Origin: Treponema sp.
Lineage (GTDB): Bacteria > Spirochaetota > Spirochaetia > Treponematales > Treponemataceae
Reading direction: 5' to 3'
Assembly (NCBI GenBank): GCA_024400955.1
Contig: JAKSLY010000003.1
Coordinates: forward strand, 50,363 to 114,362
Length of the DNA: 64,000 nt
Part shown: piece after piece, positions 7,337 to 14,985 of the stretch
How positions within the stretch are numbered: position 1 is the first letter of the stretch
Layout: each line of letters begins with the position of its first letter
Program-made: the position numbers and the translations under genes
Notes under the pieces: generated by a model
Seen by the model: the letters and a program-made list of their open reading frames with translations, nothing else
The model's database searches: none
Told to the model about the DNA's origin: nothing

Positions 7337-10244
7337 AGTTATCATAGCGGCCCTTGCATGCGTCCTGGCCTTGAGTCGGGCATTTGCAATGGATGCCAGC
7401 GATTCGTCGTATTTTTCTGAAATGAACTCGGCTTTTTCTGCACAGGCCTATCCTCTTGCTGTGGAATATGCAGACAAAATCCTTGCTGAATTTCCCCAGT
7501 CCACCCTGGTCCCAAAGGTTCATCTTTCAAAGGGACAGAGCCTTTACTTCCTTGACCGGTACAGTGAGGCGGAGGATGAACTGAAGGTTGCGGCCGGCTA
7601 TCCGGACGTGCAGATCAGGATCCAGTCCAATTTCTATCTTGGAATGATCAGCAGAATTCTTTCAAGGAATTCAGATGCGCTTTCATATTTTTACAAGTGC
7701 TGCGAGCTTGCAGGTAAAAAGGGCGGAAAGTCAAGGAACTGGTACAGCAAGGCGCTGTTTTATGCAGGCCAGATTTACCACGACGATGGTGACTACAAGA
7801 ACGGCTGCACGGTTTTTGAATCTGTTGTAAGCAACGGCACGGACTATGATTCCGAAGATTATGCAGAGGCCTTCAGGCTTCTGTTTGACTGCTACCTTAA
7901 GCTGAACAGGTACAGGGAACTTGCAGGAGTTTACCAGCAGTTCCCCAAGGACAGCATGGATTCCTACAGGAACCTGTACGAAGACCTTACCATGGATGCA
8001 GTCGTTGCCTACGAGGAAACAGGAAAGGGAAGGGAAGCCTTTGAGTGCTGCAAGATTCTCCTTGAATCGGAGGATCAGTCCCGCCAGGTTTTTGCCGTGG
8101 AAAAGATGTATTCCCTCTATGGAAAATTTCCGGCCCAGATAAAGGAATCTCCAATAGACCTTGTGGGCGAAAAGGAAAAGATCCTTGAATCAAACCCGGC
8201 CCTCCTTGCAGAAATCTGGATTCGAACCGGTACGGACAGGTTTGAGCATAACGACTACACTGGAGCCGACAGCGCCTTTGTAAAGGCTGAAGGGTTCGAC
8301 ACGGAAAAAAAGTACGCAGCCCTCATCGGATTGTACCGTGCAAAAATGAGCGGAAACAATTCAATAGAACTTTTGAATTCTTACTCTGAAGAAAATTCAG
8401 TCCAGGCTGACAGCACCTATTATGCAGACTATGAGGCTTCCTTTGCCGAGCAGTATGCAAAAATCGGTGACTGGGAAAACAGCCTTGTTCACGCACAGAA
8501 TGCCATTGATGCCATGCATGCAAAGCTTTTGACCGGCGGACTTTTGCAGAAGGCTTTCTATTACAAGGCCCTTGCAGTCTATTCTTCAAGGGGAAAGAAG
8601 GAAGCCCTGGACCTTATCCTGAATTCGGACATTAAATTTGTTTCGGGTGTTCCATACTACAAGCCTGGAATGTGTCTCTATGCACGCTGCCTTGCTGAAA
8701 ACGGAAGGGAAAAGGAATCCCTTAAGGAATATGAAAAGCTCTACAAGGCAGGGCTTCTTGATGCAGAGGAAAAGAACAACTACGCAAAGGTTCTGTTTTC
8801 TGCAGGCTACGCATCTGCTGCAAGAAAGCTGGCCCAGGAAAGCGGAACCAGGGAAAGCCTGTACGTTGCAGCCATCAGTGCATTCAACCTTAAGAACTGG
8901 GATGTTTGCATTGAGGAACTTTCAAGGTACATGAAGTCGTCTCCTGAAAAGAAGAACCTTCCTTACTGCGTCTTCTATTCAGGATATGCGTACTACAGGC
9001 TTGGAAACAATTCCGTATGCGAGTCCATGCTCAGGACCTTTGCCCAGGACTATCCAAACCATCCCCTGTGCTTTAATGCTGCGGTAACCTGTGCCAACGC
9101 CTACGTTCTCGACGGGAACCATGACCTTGCCCAGGTGCAGGCAGCTAATGCCGTAAAGTTTGCATCTTCCCGTGCAGAGAAGGAAAGGGCTGTCATTCTT
9201 TCTTCAACAATTTATGAAGATTCGGGAATGCATGAAAAGGCCCTTGCAGTCCTTGCTCCCTATGCTTCGGAGAATTCAGACTTTGGCGTCAGGGCCAGGT
9301 TCCAGAGCGCCCTCATCCTTGCAAAGATGGACCGCATTGCAGACAGCGACAAGGCTTTTGGTGAGATCTGCACAAAATTCCCGGATTCAGCATTTGCAGA
9401 TGAAAGCTGCTACCGCCGCGGGGAGATTTATTATGCCAAGGGAAATTTCACTCAGGCGGCAGTGCGCTACAAGGAGTACGTAAGAAGATTCCCTCGGGGA
9501 AAATTCATAGACAGCGCCTATTATTATCTTGGGGATTCCTATCGTATTGCGGATAAGCCTCAGGCTGCATTGCTTCAGTTCATGACCCTTGCAGATTCCT
9601 TCCCTGAATCGGGGTTTGCATTCAATGCACGAAGATACAGCGCTGACATTTTAAAGGGCCAGAAAAAATACAGGGAAGCCCGTGACCAGATTGAGATCCT
9701 TGAAGGAATGGCAGAGACGGCTTACCAGAAGAATGAGCTTCAAAAGGAAAAGGCCCTTCTTGAAAAACTTGCAAAGGGTGGTGACAGCAGGATCGTCATC
9801 CTTCGCGACAGGTATGAATCTGAAGGCAGGGAAACCACTGCTGCCGGAAGGCAGGCTGGAACCGAGCTTGCAGAGCTTTTGTGGACTGACGAATCTTCAA
9901 AGATGGAAGCCGCCGGCCTTGCAGAAAAGCTTTATGAAATTCAGGTTTTAAAGGAGAACATTGAGGCTGAATGTGCAAATGCCGCACGATGCCTTTTGAT
10001 ATGTGCAGAACTGGACCGCAGCCAAAACCGCAGTTCAGAAGCTGCCGCAAAATTTCTTGAGACTGCAAAGCTTGCAAGGCAGGCAGGAAACGGCAGTCTT
10101 GCAGAAAGGTCCCTTTACGGTGCAGCAGAATCCTTTGACGCTGCTTCCATGTATGGGGATGCAAGGGTGACTGCAGAAAATCTTCTTGAGCTGTATCCAC
10201 GCAGTTCATACGCTGCAGGCGCACGAAAATTCATTGAGAGGTAG
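7323..10244 (+). CDS. Periplasmic TPR-repeat protein
   Basis: A 973-residue protein with signal peptide MKKNKVIIAALACVLALSRAFA. Almost the whole mature chain is helical hairpins in tetratricopeptide style, clearest near 30-120 (AVEYADKILAEFPQSTLVPK), 560-620 and 690-790 (GEIYYAKGNFTQAAVRYKEY; SAYYYLGDSYRIADKPQAAL), and again at the C-terminus (NLLELYPRSSYAAGARKFIE). Such solenoids hold partner proteins; the layout recalls YbgF/Tol-associated TPR proteins but is much longer. It overlaps the gene before it and is separated by two bases from the barrel gene after it, so the three should be co-translated. Confidence 0.85.
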   Translation: MKKNKVIIAALACVLALSRAFAMDASDSSYFSEMNSAFSAQAYPLAVEYADKILAEFPQSTLVPKVHLSKGQSLYFLDRYSEAEDELKVAAGYPDVQIRIQSNFYLGMISRILSRNSDALSYFYKCCELAGKKGGKSRNWYSKALFYAGQIYHDDGDYKNGCTVFESVVSNGTDYDSEDYAEAFRLLFDCYLKLNRYRELAGVYQQFPKDSMDSYRNLYEDLTMDAVVAYEETGKGREAFECCKILLESEDQSRQVFAVEKMYSLYGKFPAQIKESPIDLVGEKEKILESNPALLAEIWIRTGTDRFEHNDYTGADSAFVKAEGFDTEKKYAALIGLYRAKMSGNNSIELLNSYSEENSVQADSTYYADYEASFAEQYAKIGDWENSLVHAQNAIDAMHAKLLTGGLLQKAFYYKALAVYSSRGKKEALDLILNSDIKFVSGVPYYKPGMCLYARCLAENGREKESLKEYEKLYKAGLLDAEEKNNYAKVLFSAGYASAARKLAQESGTRESLYVAAISAFNLKNWDVCIEELSRYMKSSPEKKNLPYCVFYSGYAYYRLGNNSVCESMLRTFAQDYPNHPLCFNAAVTCANAYVLDGNHDLAQVQAANAVKFASSRAEKERAVILSSTIYEDSGMHEKALAVLAPYASENSDFGVRARFQSALILAKMDRIADSDKAFGEICTKFPDSAFADESCYRRGEIYYAKGNFTQAAVRYKEYVRRFPRGKFIDSAYYYLGDSYRIADKPQAALLQFMTLADSFPESGFAFNARRYSADILKGQKKYREARDQIEILEGMAETAYQKNELQKEKALLEKLAKGGDSRIVILRDRYESEGRETTAAGRQAGTELAELLWTDESSKMEAAGLAEKLYEIQVLKENIEAECANAARCLLICAELDRSQNRSSEAAAKFLETAKLARQAGNGSLAERSLYGAAESFDAASMYGDARVTAENLLELYPRSSYAAGARKFIER

Positions 10245-10246
10245 TT

Positions 10247-11917
10247 ATGAGAAGTATACTGATGAAACTTGTAGCTTTTATAGTCGCCGTATGCATTTCC
10301 GTGGCAATCACGAATGCCCAGGGCATCCTGGACGACGACCAGATTCAGCTTCCGGAACTTACGACAACCGTTTCCGGTGACACGGTCGTTGCAGGCAAGG
10401 ATGCAGTTCCTGATTTTTCAAAGATAGTTCCGGATGATGGCAGCGGAAATTCCATCATGCCAAAGCTTCCGGAAAAACGCGACAGCAGCTATTACGATTC
10501 GGATGATGAACCCTTGGCCGACTTTACCTTCGGCGAGAACAAGAACATCTTCGTTCAGGGACTCATTGGCGGCGGTTATCCCGGGGATTTTATCGGTGAC
10601 TTTTCCGTTTACAAGAGTTCAGGAGCCAATCCATTCAAGATTGAATTCTCACACTTGAGCCGCAACGGTTACGGAAAGCATTCTGCAGGCAACGGATTCT
10701 TTGACAACGGGACAAGGCTTTTTGCAGAAAAAACTGTGGGAGTCTATTCTTCCGACCTTACATTCCGCGGAACCTATGAAAAAACCGGAACCGGACTTCA
10801 GGATGTAAGCACCGTTTTCTATGATACCAATTCCCAGAAGATGGATGGAGGCGTCGAATTCTCCCATGTCTTTGGAGACAGCGGCCTTGCATTCAAGACT
10901 TCCTTTGACAGCACATGGTACAACCGCTACGGTGGAATCATTGACAAGACATACGATCTTTCCGACATTCAGGAAGATGCAAACGTATTCTACCTTAAGC
11001 CAAGAATGGGATTTACATGGGCTCATGATGAACTTTCCCTCAGCATCGATGGTGGCTTCCAGTGGGAAAATGTTGCAGGCCAGAAGAACGAAATGGAAAT
11101 CAAGAAGCTGTACAGGGGAGATGGAAATGTCCTTGTTGGATTTAAGAATGATTTCTTTACCCTCTTTGGCTCGGCAGGAATTGCAGGCGGAAATGAAATC
11201 GGAGACAAGTGGGCAATCCCTGTATTTGGTGCCGGTGTTGAAGTCAAGGGCCACATGGGAACAAATGAAAATGCATTTTCCATCGGCCTGAGCGGAGGAC
11301 TTGAATCAGGTTTCGAAACGTTCTACGACCTTGAAAAGAAATTCAAGTATGCTCAGCTTGAGTCCCTGACTCCGGAAACTTCAGACTGGTATGCAAGGAC
11401 AAATGTGGTTCTTCCATTGACCGATACGCTTATCCTTCATGCCAAGGGTGACTATAAGAAAACTGCCTTTGACAACGGAGTTTGGGAAGCAGATTACGGC
11501 GAAATATCAGACAGGGGAGTGTACGGCTTTGAATGCCTTGACCGCACCTTGGTTTCAACGGAAGGGGGACTTTCAATTCTTGTGGACCCTGTAACTTTCT
11601 ATGCCGGAGTAAAGACTCACTGGATGCATGTTCCGTCAAATGAATACAGGAATGTCGTAAGGGGTTCCGTATCATACGATGACGATGATGAAATGTGGGG
11701 GGCAAGTGCAGGCATTGCAGAAGCCATTGACAGCGGAAGCGACAAGTGCCCGATCATCAGCTCAAGCCTCTACTTCAACATAAAGGACATGATGAGGATC
11801 AGCTGCGAACTGGATGATGCCATCAAGCTTTTTACCCGCAAGGACAGAAGCTTTGTTGACTCTGAATATCTTGTTCGTGCCGGAAGTGTAACCTTACTGG
11901 CCAGATTCTTCTTTTAA
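10247..11917 (+). CDS. Outer-membrane beta-barrel protein with TonB-box-like N-terminus
   Basis: A 556-residue protein with signal peptide ending near ITNA-QG (residue 24). Residues 25-95 are acidic, proline-rich and probably disordered, and include SGDTVVAGKDAVPDF; DTVVA at 45-49 resembles TonB boxes of TonB-dependent receptors. From about 98 on, alternating polar/apolar strands rich in Gly, Tyr, Phe and Asn end in LLARFFF, the aromatic C-terminus expected of BAM substrates. No plug domain is visible. An AGAGG precedes the ATG. The gene sits between a TPR gene and exbB-exbD-tonB, so it is a candidate client of that motor. The exact family is unknown to me. Confidence 0.8.
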   Translation: MRSILMKLVAFIVAVCISVAITNAQGILDDDQIQLPELTTTVSGDTVVAGKDAVPDFSKIVPDDGSGNSIMPKLPEKRDSSYYDSDDEPLADFTFGENKNIFVQGLIGGGYPGDFIGDFSVYKSSGANPFKIEFSHLSRNGYGKHSAGNGFFDNGTRLFAEKTVGVYSSDLTFRGTYEKTGTGLQDVSTVFYDTNSQKMDGGVEFSHVFGDSGLAFKTSFDSTWYNRYGGIIDKTYDLSDIQEDANVFYLKPRMGFTWAHDELSLSIDGGFQWENVAGQKNEMEIKKLYRGDGNVLVGFKNDFFTLFGSAGIAGGNEIGDKWAIPVFGAGVEVKGHMGTNENAFSIGLSGGLESGFETFYDLEKKFKYAQLESLTPETSDWYARTNVVLPLTDTLILHAKGDYKKTAFDNGVWEADYGEISDRGVYGFECLDRTLVSTEGGLSILVDPVTFYAGVKTHWMHVPSNEYRNVVRGSVSYDDDDEMWGASAGIAEAIDSGSDKCPIISSSLYFNIKDMMRISCELDDAIKLFTRKDRSFVDSEYLVRAGSVTLLARFFF

Positions 11918-11923
11918 TTATAT

Positions 11924-12053
11924 GGGCGTTGGGGCTGTCCAGATTGGCCAGCCCCCCAGGCTTTCCGCTGTTCGCCGTCTTGCGCGGCTCATCCCTACGC
12001 AGAACTCAAGGAGGTTCTGCGTAGGGACTAAAGCAGCTCCAATCCTTAACGCG
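11924..12053. repeat. Intergenic hairpin repeat element B
   Basis: The gap before exbB holds three parts: a hairpin GGGGCTG/CAGCCCC (11931-11955), a 38-base conserved core (11957-11994) that matches 60478-60515 at 34 of 38 positions, and a perfect 13-bp hairpin with 8-base loop (11993-12005 with 12014-12026, CCCTACGCAGAAC). It closes with CTCCAATCCTTAACGCG, nearly the repeat word seen three times at 60575-60755. The second hairpin lacks a T run, so it is not an obvious terminator; it may still separate the barrel transcript from the exbB transcript or stabilise 3' ends. Confidence 0.75.
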
Positions 12054-12082
12054 TGAAAAAAAACTACTTACTGGAGAAAACT

Positions 12083-12694
12083 ATGTTACAGATTTTGAAA
12101 AACGGCGGAATCCTCATGATTCCAATCATCATTTGCGCTCTCATTGCACTTTTCGTGATCATTGAAAGGCTTCACTATTTTATTTCCATAAAGAAGCGCG
12201 ATGAAAAGTTCATGGCAGACATTGACGAGCCTCTTGCAAAGGGCGACTACCAGACGGCGGAATCCATCTGCGTCCTGGCCGACTCTCCATGCGCCCGGGT
12301 TGTAAAGGATGCCATCAGCCACAGGAACCTTTCGGAAGCTGACCTTAAGGAATACGTGCAGACAACCATGGATCTTGCAGTGCCAAAATTCGAGCATCTT
12401 CTTGCAGCCTTGGGCACCATCTCAAACATTGCAACGCTCCTCGGACTTCTTGGAACTGTAACTGGAAACATCAAGGCTTTCGGTGTATTGGGTAACGGCG
12501 GTTCCATGGGGGATCCTGCCCTTCTTGCCAATGCCATTGCAGAAGCCCTTGTCACGACCGTTGCAGGTCTCGTTGTTTCAATTCCTGCCATCATCTTCGT
12601 GAATTTCTTCAATTCAATGGTTACCCACAGCATCAAGAGAATGGAACTTACGGTAACAAAGGTAATGTTCCGCCTTACAGGAAAGAACCTCTAG
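12083..12694 (+). CDS. exbB: ExbB/TolQ/MotA-family proton channel
   Basis: A 203-residue inner-membrane protein. The ATG at 12083 is preferred over a GTG at 12053 because GGAG lies 8 bases before it and because the first residues then run directly into transmembrane segment 1 (about 8-30). Segments 2 and 3 follow the cytoplasmic loop: ALGTISNIATLLGLLGTVTG and TTVAGLVVSIPAIIFVNFF, the signature of ExbB. Five ExbB with ExbD form the proton-driven motor that energises TonB. The gene starts a tight operon with exbD 15 bases on. Confidence 0.92.
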   Translation: MLQILKNGGILMIPIIICALIALFVIIERLHYFISIKKRDEKFMADIDEPLAKGDYQTAESICVLADSPCARVVKDAISHRNLSEADLKEYVQTTMDLAVPKFEHLLAALGTISNIATLLGLLGTVTGNIKAFGVLGNGGSMGDPALLANAIAEALVTTVAGLVVSIPAIIFVNFFNSMVTHSIKRMELTVTKVMFRLTGKNL

Positions 12695-12709
12695 GTTCAG
12701 GGGGAGCCA

Positions 12710-13135
12710 ATGAAAGTTTCACAGAATGCAAAGAAAATCGGGGGAATCGACCTTTCCCCAATGCTGGACGTAATCTTCCAGCTTATCCTGTTTTTCCTTG
12801 TTTCCACAACTTTTTCAGTTCTTCCTGCAATTTCCGTAAACCTTCCACAGAGCACCACTGCCAAGGGTGAGGAAACGGGAAGCATTACGATTACGGCGGA
12901 GGCAGATGGAACCCTGTGGTTCAATGATGCAAAGGTTTCCATGACGGAACTTAGCGATGAGCTTGGAAAGTATGACACTGGAAAAATCGAGCGAAAGGAA
13001 TTTCCTGTTTCCGTTTCTGCCGACAGGGAAGTTACCAACGGTATGATAGTAGAAATTTTTGACGCCATCAGGTTCAACGGCTTTAGTGCAGTCAGCCTGA
13101 GGACAACGGGAAAATCCAGGCCGGGTAAAAAATGA
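12710..13135 (+). CDS. exbD: ExbD/TolR biopolymer transport protein
   Basis: A 141-residue protein with a short cytoplasmic N-terminus, one membrane segment (about 20-45, LDVIFQLILFFLVSTTF) and a periplasmic domain. Asp20 in SPMLDVIF is the conserved proton-carrying residue of the family. It overlaps the TonB-like gene by four bases (ATGA), which indicates translational coupling. A GGGGGAG ribosome site precedes the ATG. Confidence 0.93.
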   Translation: MKVSQNAKKIGGIDLSPMLDVIFQLILFFLVSTTFSVLPAISVNLPQSTTAKGEETGSITITAEADGTLWFNDAKVSMTELSDELGKYDTGKIERKEFPVSVSADREVTNGMIVEIFDAIRFNGFSAVSLRTTGKSRPGKK

Positions 13136-14187
13136 CAGAACTTGAAAAAAGGGGGAACAGGGTTGCTTCCATAGGAACTGCTGTTCTTTTTGCAGTATTC
13201 ATAATTCTCTCGCTATGCCTTAAGTTCAAGCCTAAGGATAATTTTGAAACCATTTACATTCAGCTTGACTCAACGCCTGTCGTAAAGAACGAGCCAAAGC
13301 AGACTACGGAAAAGTCGGAGAACAACCAGAAGTCAAGGGAATCTGCACAGGCTCCTTCTCCTGCCCCGGCAAAAGTTGAAGCCACTGCCAAGGTCGAGCC
13401 AAAAAAGGAATCAAAGCCAGCTCCGGCCAAGGCTGAGCCAAAGAAGGATCCGGCCCCTGCACAAAAGCCAAATGCAAAGGCTGCTGCATCTTCTTCCTCA
13501 AGTCCTTCAAAGGCTGTGACTCCCACTGCGGAAGGACCAAAGATAAAGAAAAGCATGGACGAGCTCATGGCGGAAATGACTGCCAAAAAGCCATCCCAGC
13601 AGAATGACTATACGCAGGATTACGAATCAAGTGAACAGGAGTTCAAGCCGGAAGTCAGCAAGTCCAGTACCCCGTCTTCAACGGGTTTAAGCGGAAGTGC
13701 CGCATCTTCTTCAAAAAGTGCAGATACCTCAGCCGCTTCTTCTTCAGCAGAAAATTCACCTGACCGCAGCCAGAGCGCATCCTCTTCAACATCCCAGGCT
13801 CTTGCCGGAATCAAGGACGTGGTTTATTTTGCAAAGGCGGGAAGCACCGTAGGCCATACCCAGATTACGGAATCTTCATCATCATCTTCCGGTGAACTTT
13901 CCATGAAGATGACCGACGGTTCCACAAGGCAGCTTTTGAATCCAAAGTCGCCGGCCATAAGGATTTCCGAGGAAAATGCCAAGCTCATTGACACCACAAG
14001 AAACGTGTCCATTGAATTCATAGTTAATCCTGATGGAACCGTTCCATATAATTCCATCGAGATTGTTCCGGCAGCTGCCCTCCCGTCTCCAATTCAGCAG
14101 GAAATCAGGAACCAGCTTATGAACTGGCTCTTCTCAAAGGGTGGAACAAACAGGGCCGTGTTCAAGTACACACTGCAGGTTAACTAG
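13132..14187 (+). CDS. TonB-like energy transducer
   Basis: A 351-residue protein: cytoplasmic start, one membrane segment (about 13-33), then a 200-residue Lys/Pro/Ala and Ser-rich linker (KVEPKKESKPAPAKAEPKKD and several runs of serine), and a C-terminal domain (about 270-351) with SIEFIVNPDGTVPYNSIEIV and FKYTLQVN like TonB/TolA C-terminal domains. It would span the periplasm and transmit motor movement to an outer-membrane partner. Its neighbours exbB, exbD and the barrel gene supply motor and possible client. The linker is richer in serine than classical Pro-rich TonB linkers. No iron or vitamin receptor gene lies nearby. Confidence 0.85.
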   Translation: MTELEKRGNRVASIGTAVLFAVFIILSLCLKFKPKDNFETIYIQLDSTPVVKNEPKQTTEKSENNQKSRESAQAPSPAPAKVEATAKVEPKKESKPAPAKAEPKKDPAPAQKPNAKAAASSSSSPSKAVTPTAEGPKIKKSMDELMAEMTAKKPSQQNDYTQDYESSEQEFKPEVSKSSTPSSTGLSGSAASSSKSADTSAASSSAENSPDRSQSASSSTSQALAGIKDVVYFAKAGSTVGHTQITESSSSSSGELSMKMTDGSTRQLLNPKSPAIRISEENAKLIDTTRNVSIEFIVNPDGTVPYNSIEIVPAAALPSPIQQEIRNQLMNWLFSKGGTNRAVFKYTLQVN

Positions 14188-14237
14188 GTCATGGGTGGCC
14201 CTTGAGGCCGCCTTGCACCCTGCCATACCGGCTAAAA

Positions 14238-14266
14238 TTGCAATTTTTTCATTCTTCCTGTATAAT
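14238..14266 (+). promoter_or_regulatory. Promoter of HAD gene, leaderless arrangement
   Basis: TTGCAA (14238-14243), 17-base spacer, TATAAT (14261-14266). The start codon is at 14275, only eight bases after the -10 box, so the mRNA should begin about two bases before the ATG. The -35 box sits inside the palindrome AAAATTGCAATTTT, a possible operator. Confidence 0.75.
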
Positions 14267-14274
14267 TAATCGTT

Positions 14275-14961
14275 ATGTTTGAAGGAATTGAAGCCGTAGC
14301 ATTTGACATTGACGGAACTCTCTATCCCCAGTGGGCCCTTTACATCAGGATGCCTTTCTACATTCTGAAGAACTTTGGTTTTTACAGGTATTTCAGGAAG
14401 GTCAGGCATGTAATGCACAGGACAGCCCCCCTTGCCGATTTTTATGAATACCAGGCAAGAATCTATGCCGAAGCTTCCGGCGTAGACCTGGAGACTGCAA
14501 GAAGGGACATTGACCAGATAAGCTACAGGGGTCTCGAAAAATTCTTCAAGAAAATCAAGCCATTTCCTCATGCAAGGGAAGCCATAGAGCAGATGAAGGC
14601 TGCCGGCCTTAAGATCGGCATTCTCTCGGACTTTCCCCCCGACCAGAAGGGTGACATCTGGGGAATTCGTCCCCTTGCCGATGTGTGCATGGGTTCCGAG
14701 GATGCTGGGGCACTAAAGCCTTCCAAATATCCTTTTGGGGTTCTGGCTCACAAGCTGGGCGTTCCTGCAGAAAAAATCCTTTACGTTGGCAACAGCGTCT
14801 TCTGTGATGTAAGGGGCGCCCATAATGCAGGAATGAAAACTGCCTACATCCTTACGGGAATAAAGAAACTGTTCAATAAAAAACTGCCGGAAGCTGACAT
14901 ATCTTTCAGGAATTACAGGGAGCTTCAGGATATGGTGTTGAACGGTTCAGCAATTAAATAG
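14275..14961 (+). CDS. HAD-superfamily phosphatase
   Basis: A 228-residue soluble protein with the HAD motifs in order: DIDGTLYPQ with the nucleophilic Asp near the N-terminus (motif I), GILSDFPP (motif II), a lysine in GALKPSKYPFG (motif III) and VGNSVFCDVRGAHNAGM (motif IV). The size and small helical cap fit phosphoglycolate-phosphatase or nucleotidase-like members, but the substrate cannot be read from sequence. No Shine-Dalgarno is present; the promoter position suggests a leaderless message. It is followed 24 bases later by the coiled-coil gene, probably in the same transcript. Confidence 0.85.
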   Translation: MFEGIEAVAFDIDGTLYPQWALYIRMPFYILKNFGFYRYFRKVRHVMHRTAPLADFYEYQARIYAEASGVDLETARRDIDQISYRGLEKFFKKIKPFPHAREAIEQMKAAGLKIGILSDFPPDQKGDIWGIRPLADVCMGSEDAGALKPSKYPFGVLAHKLGVPAEKILYVGNSVFCDVRGAHNAGMKTAYILTGIKKLFNKKLPEADISFRNYRELQDMVLNGSAIK

Positions 14962-14985
14962 AAAAAAAAGTGGTGGGAGTAAAAA

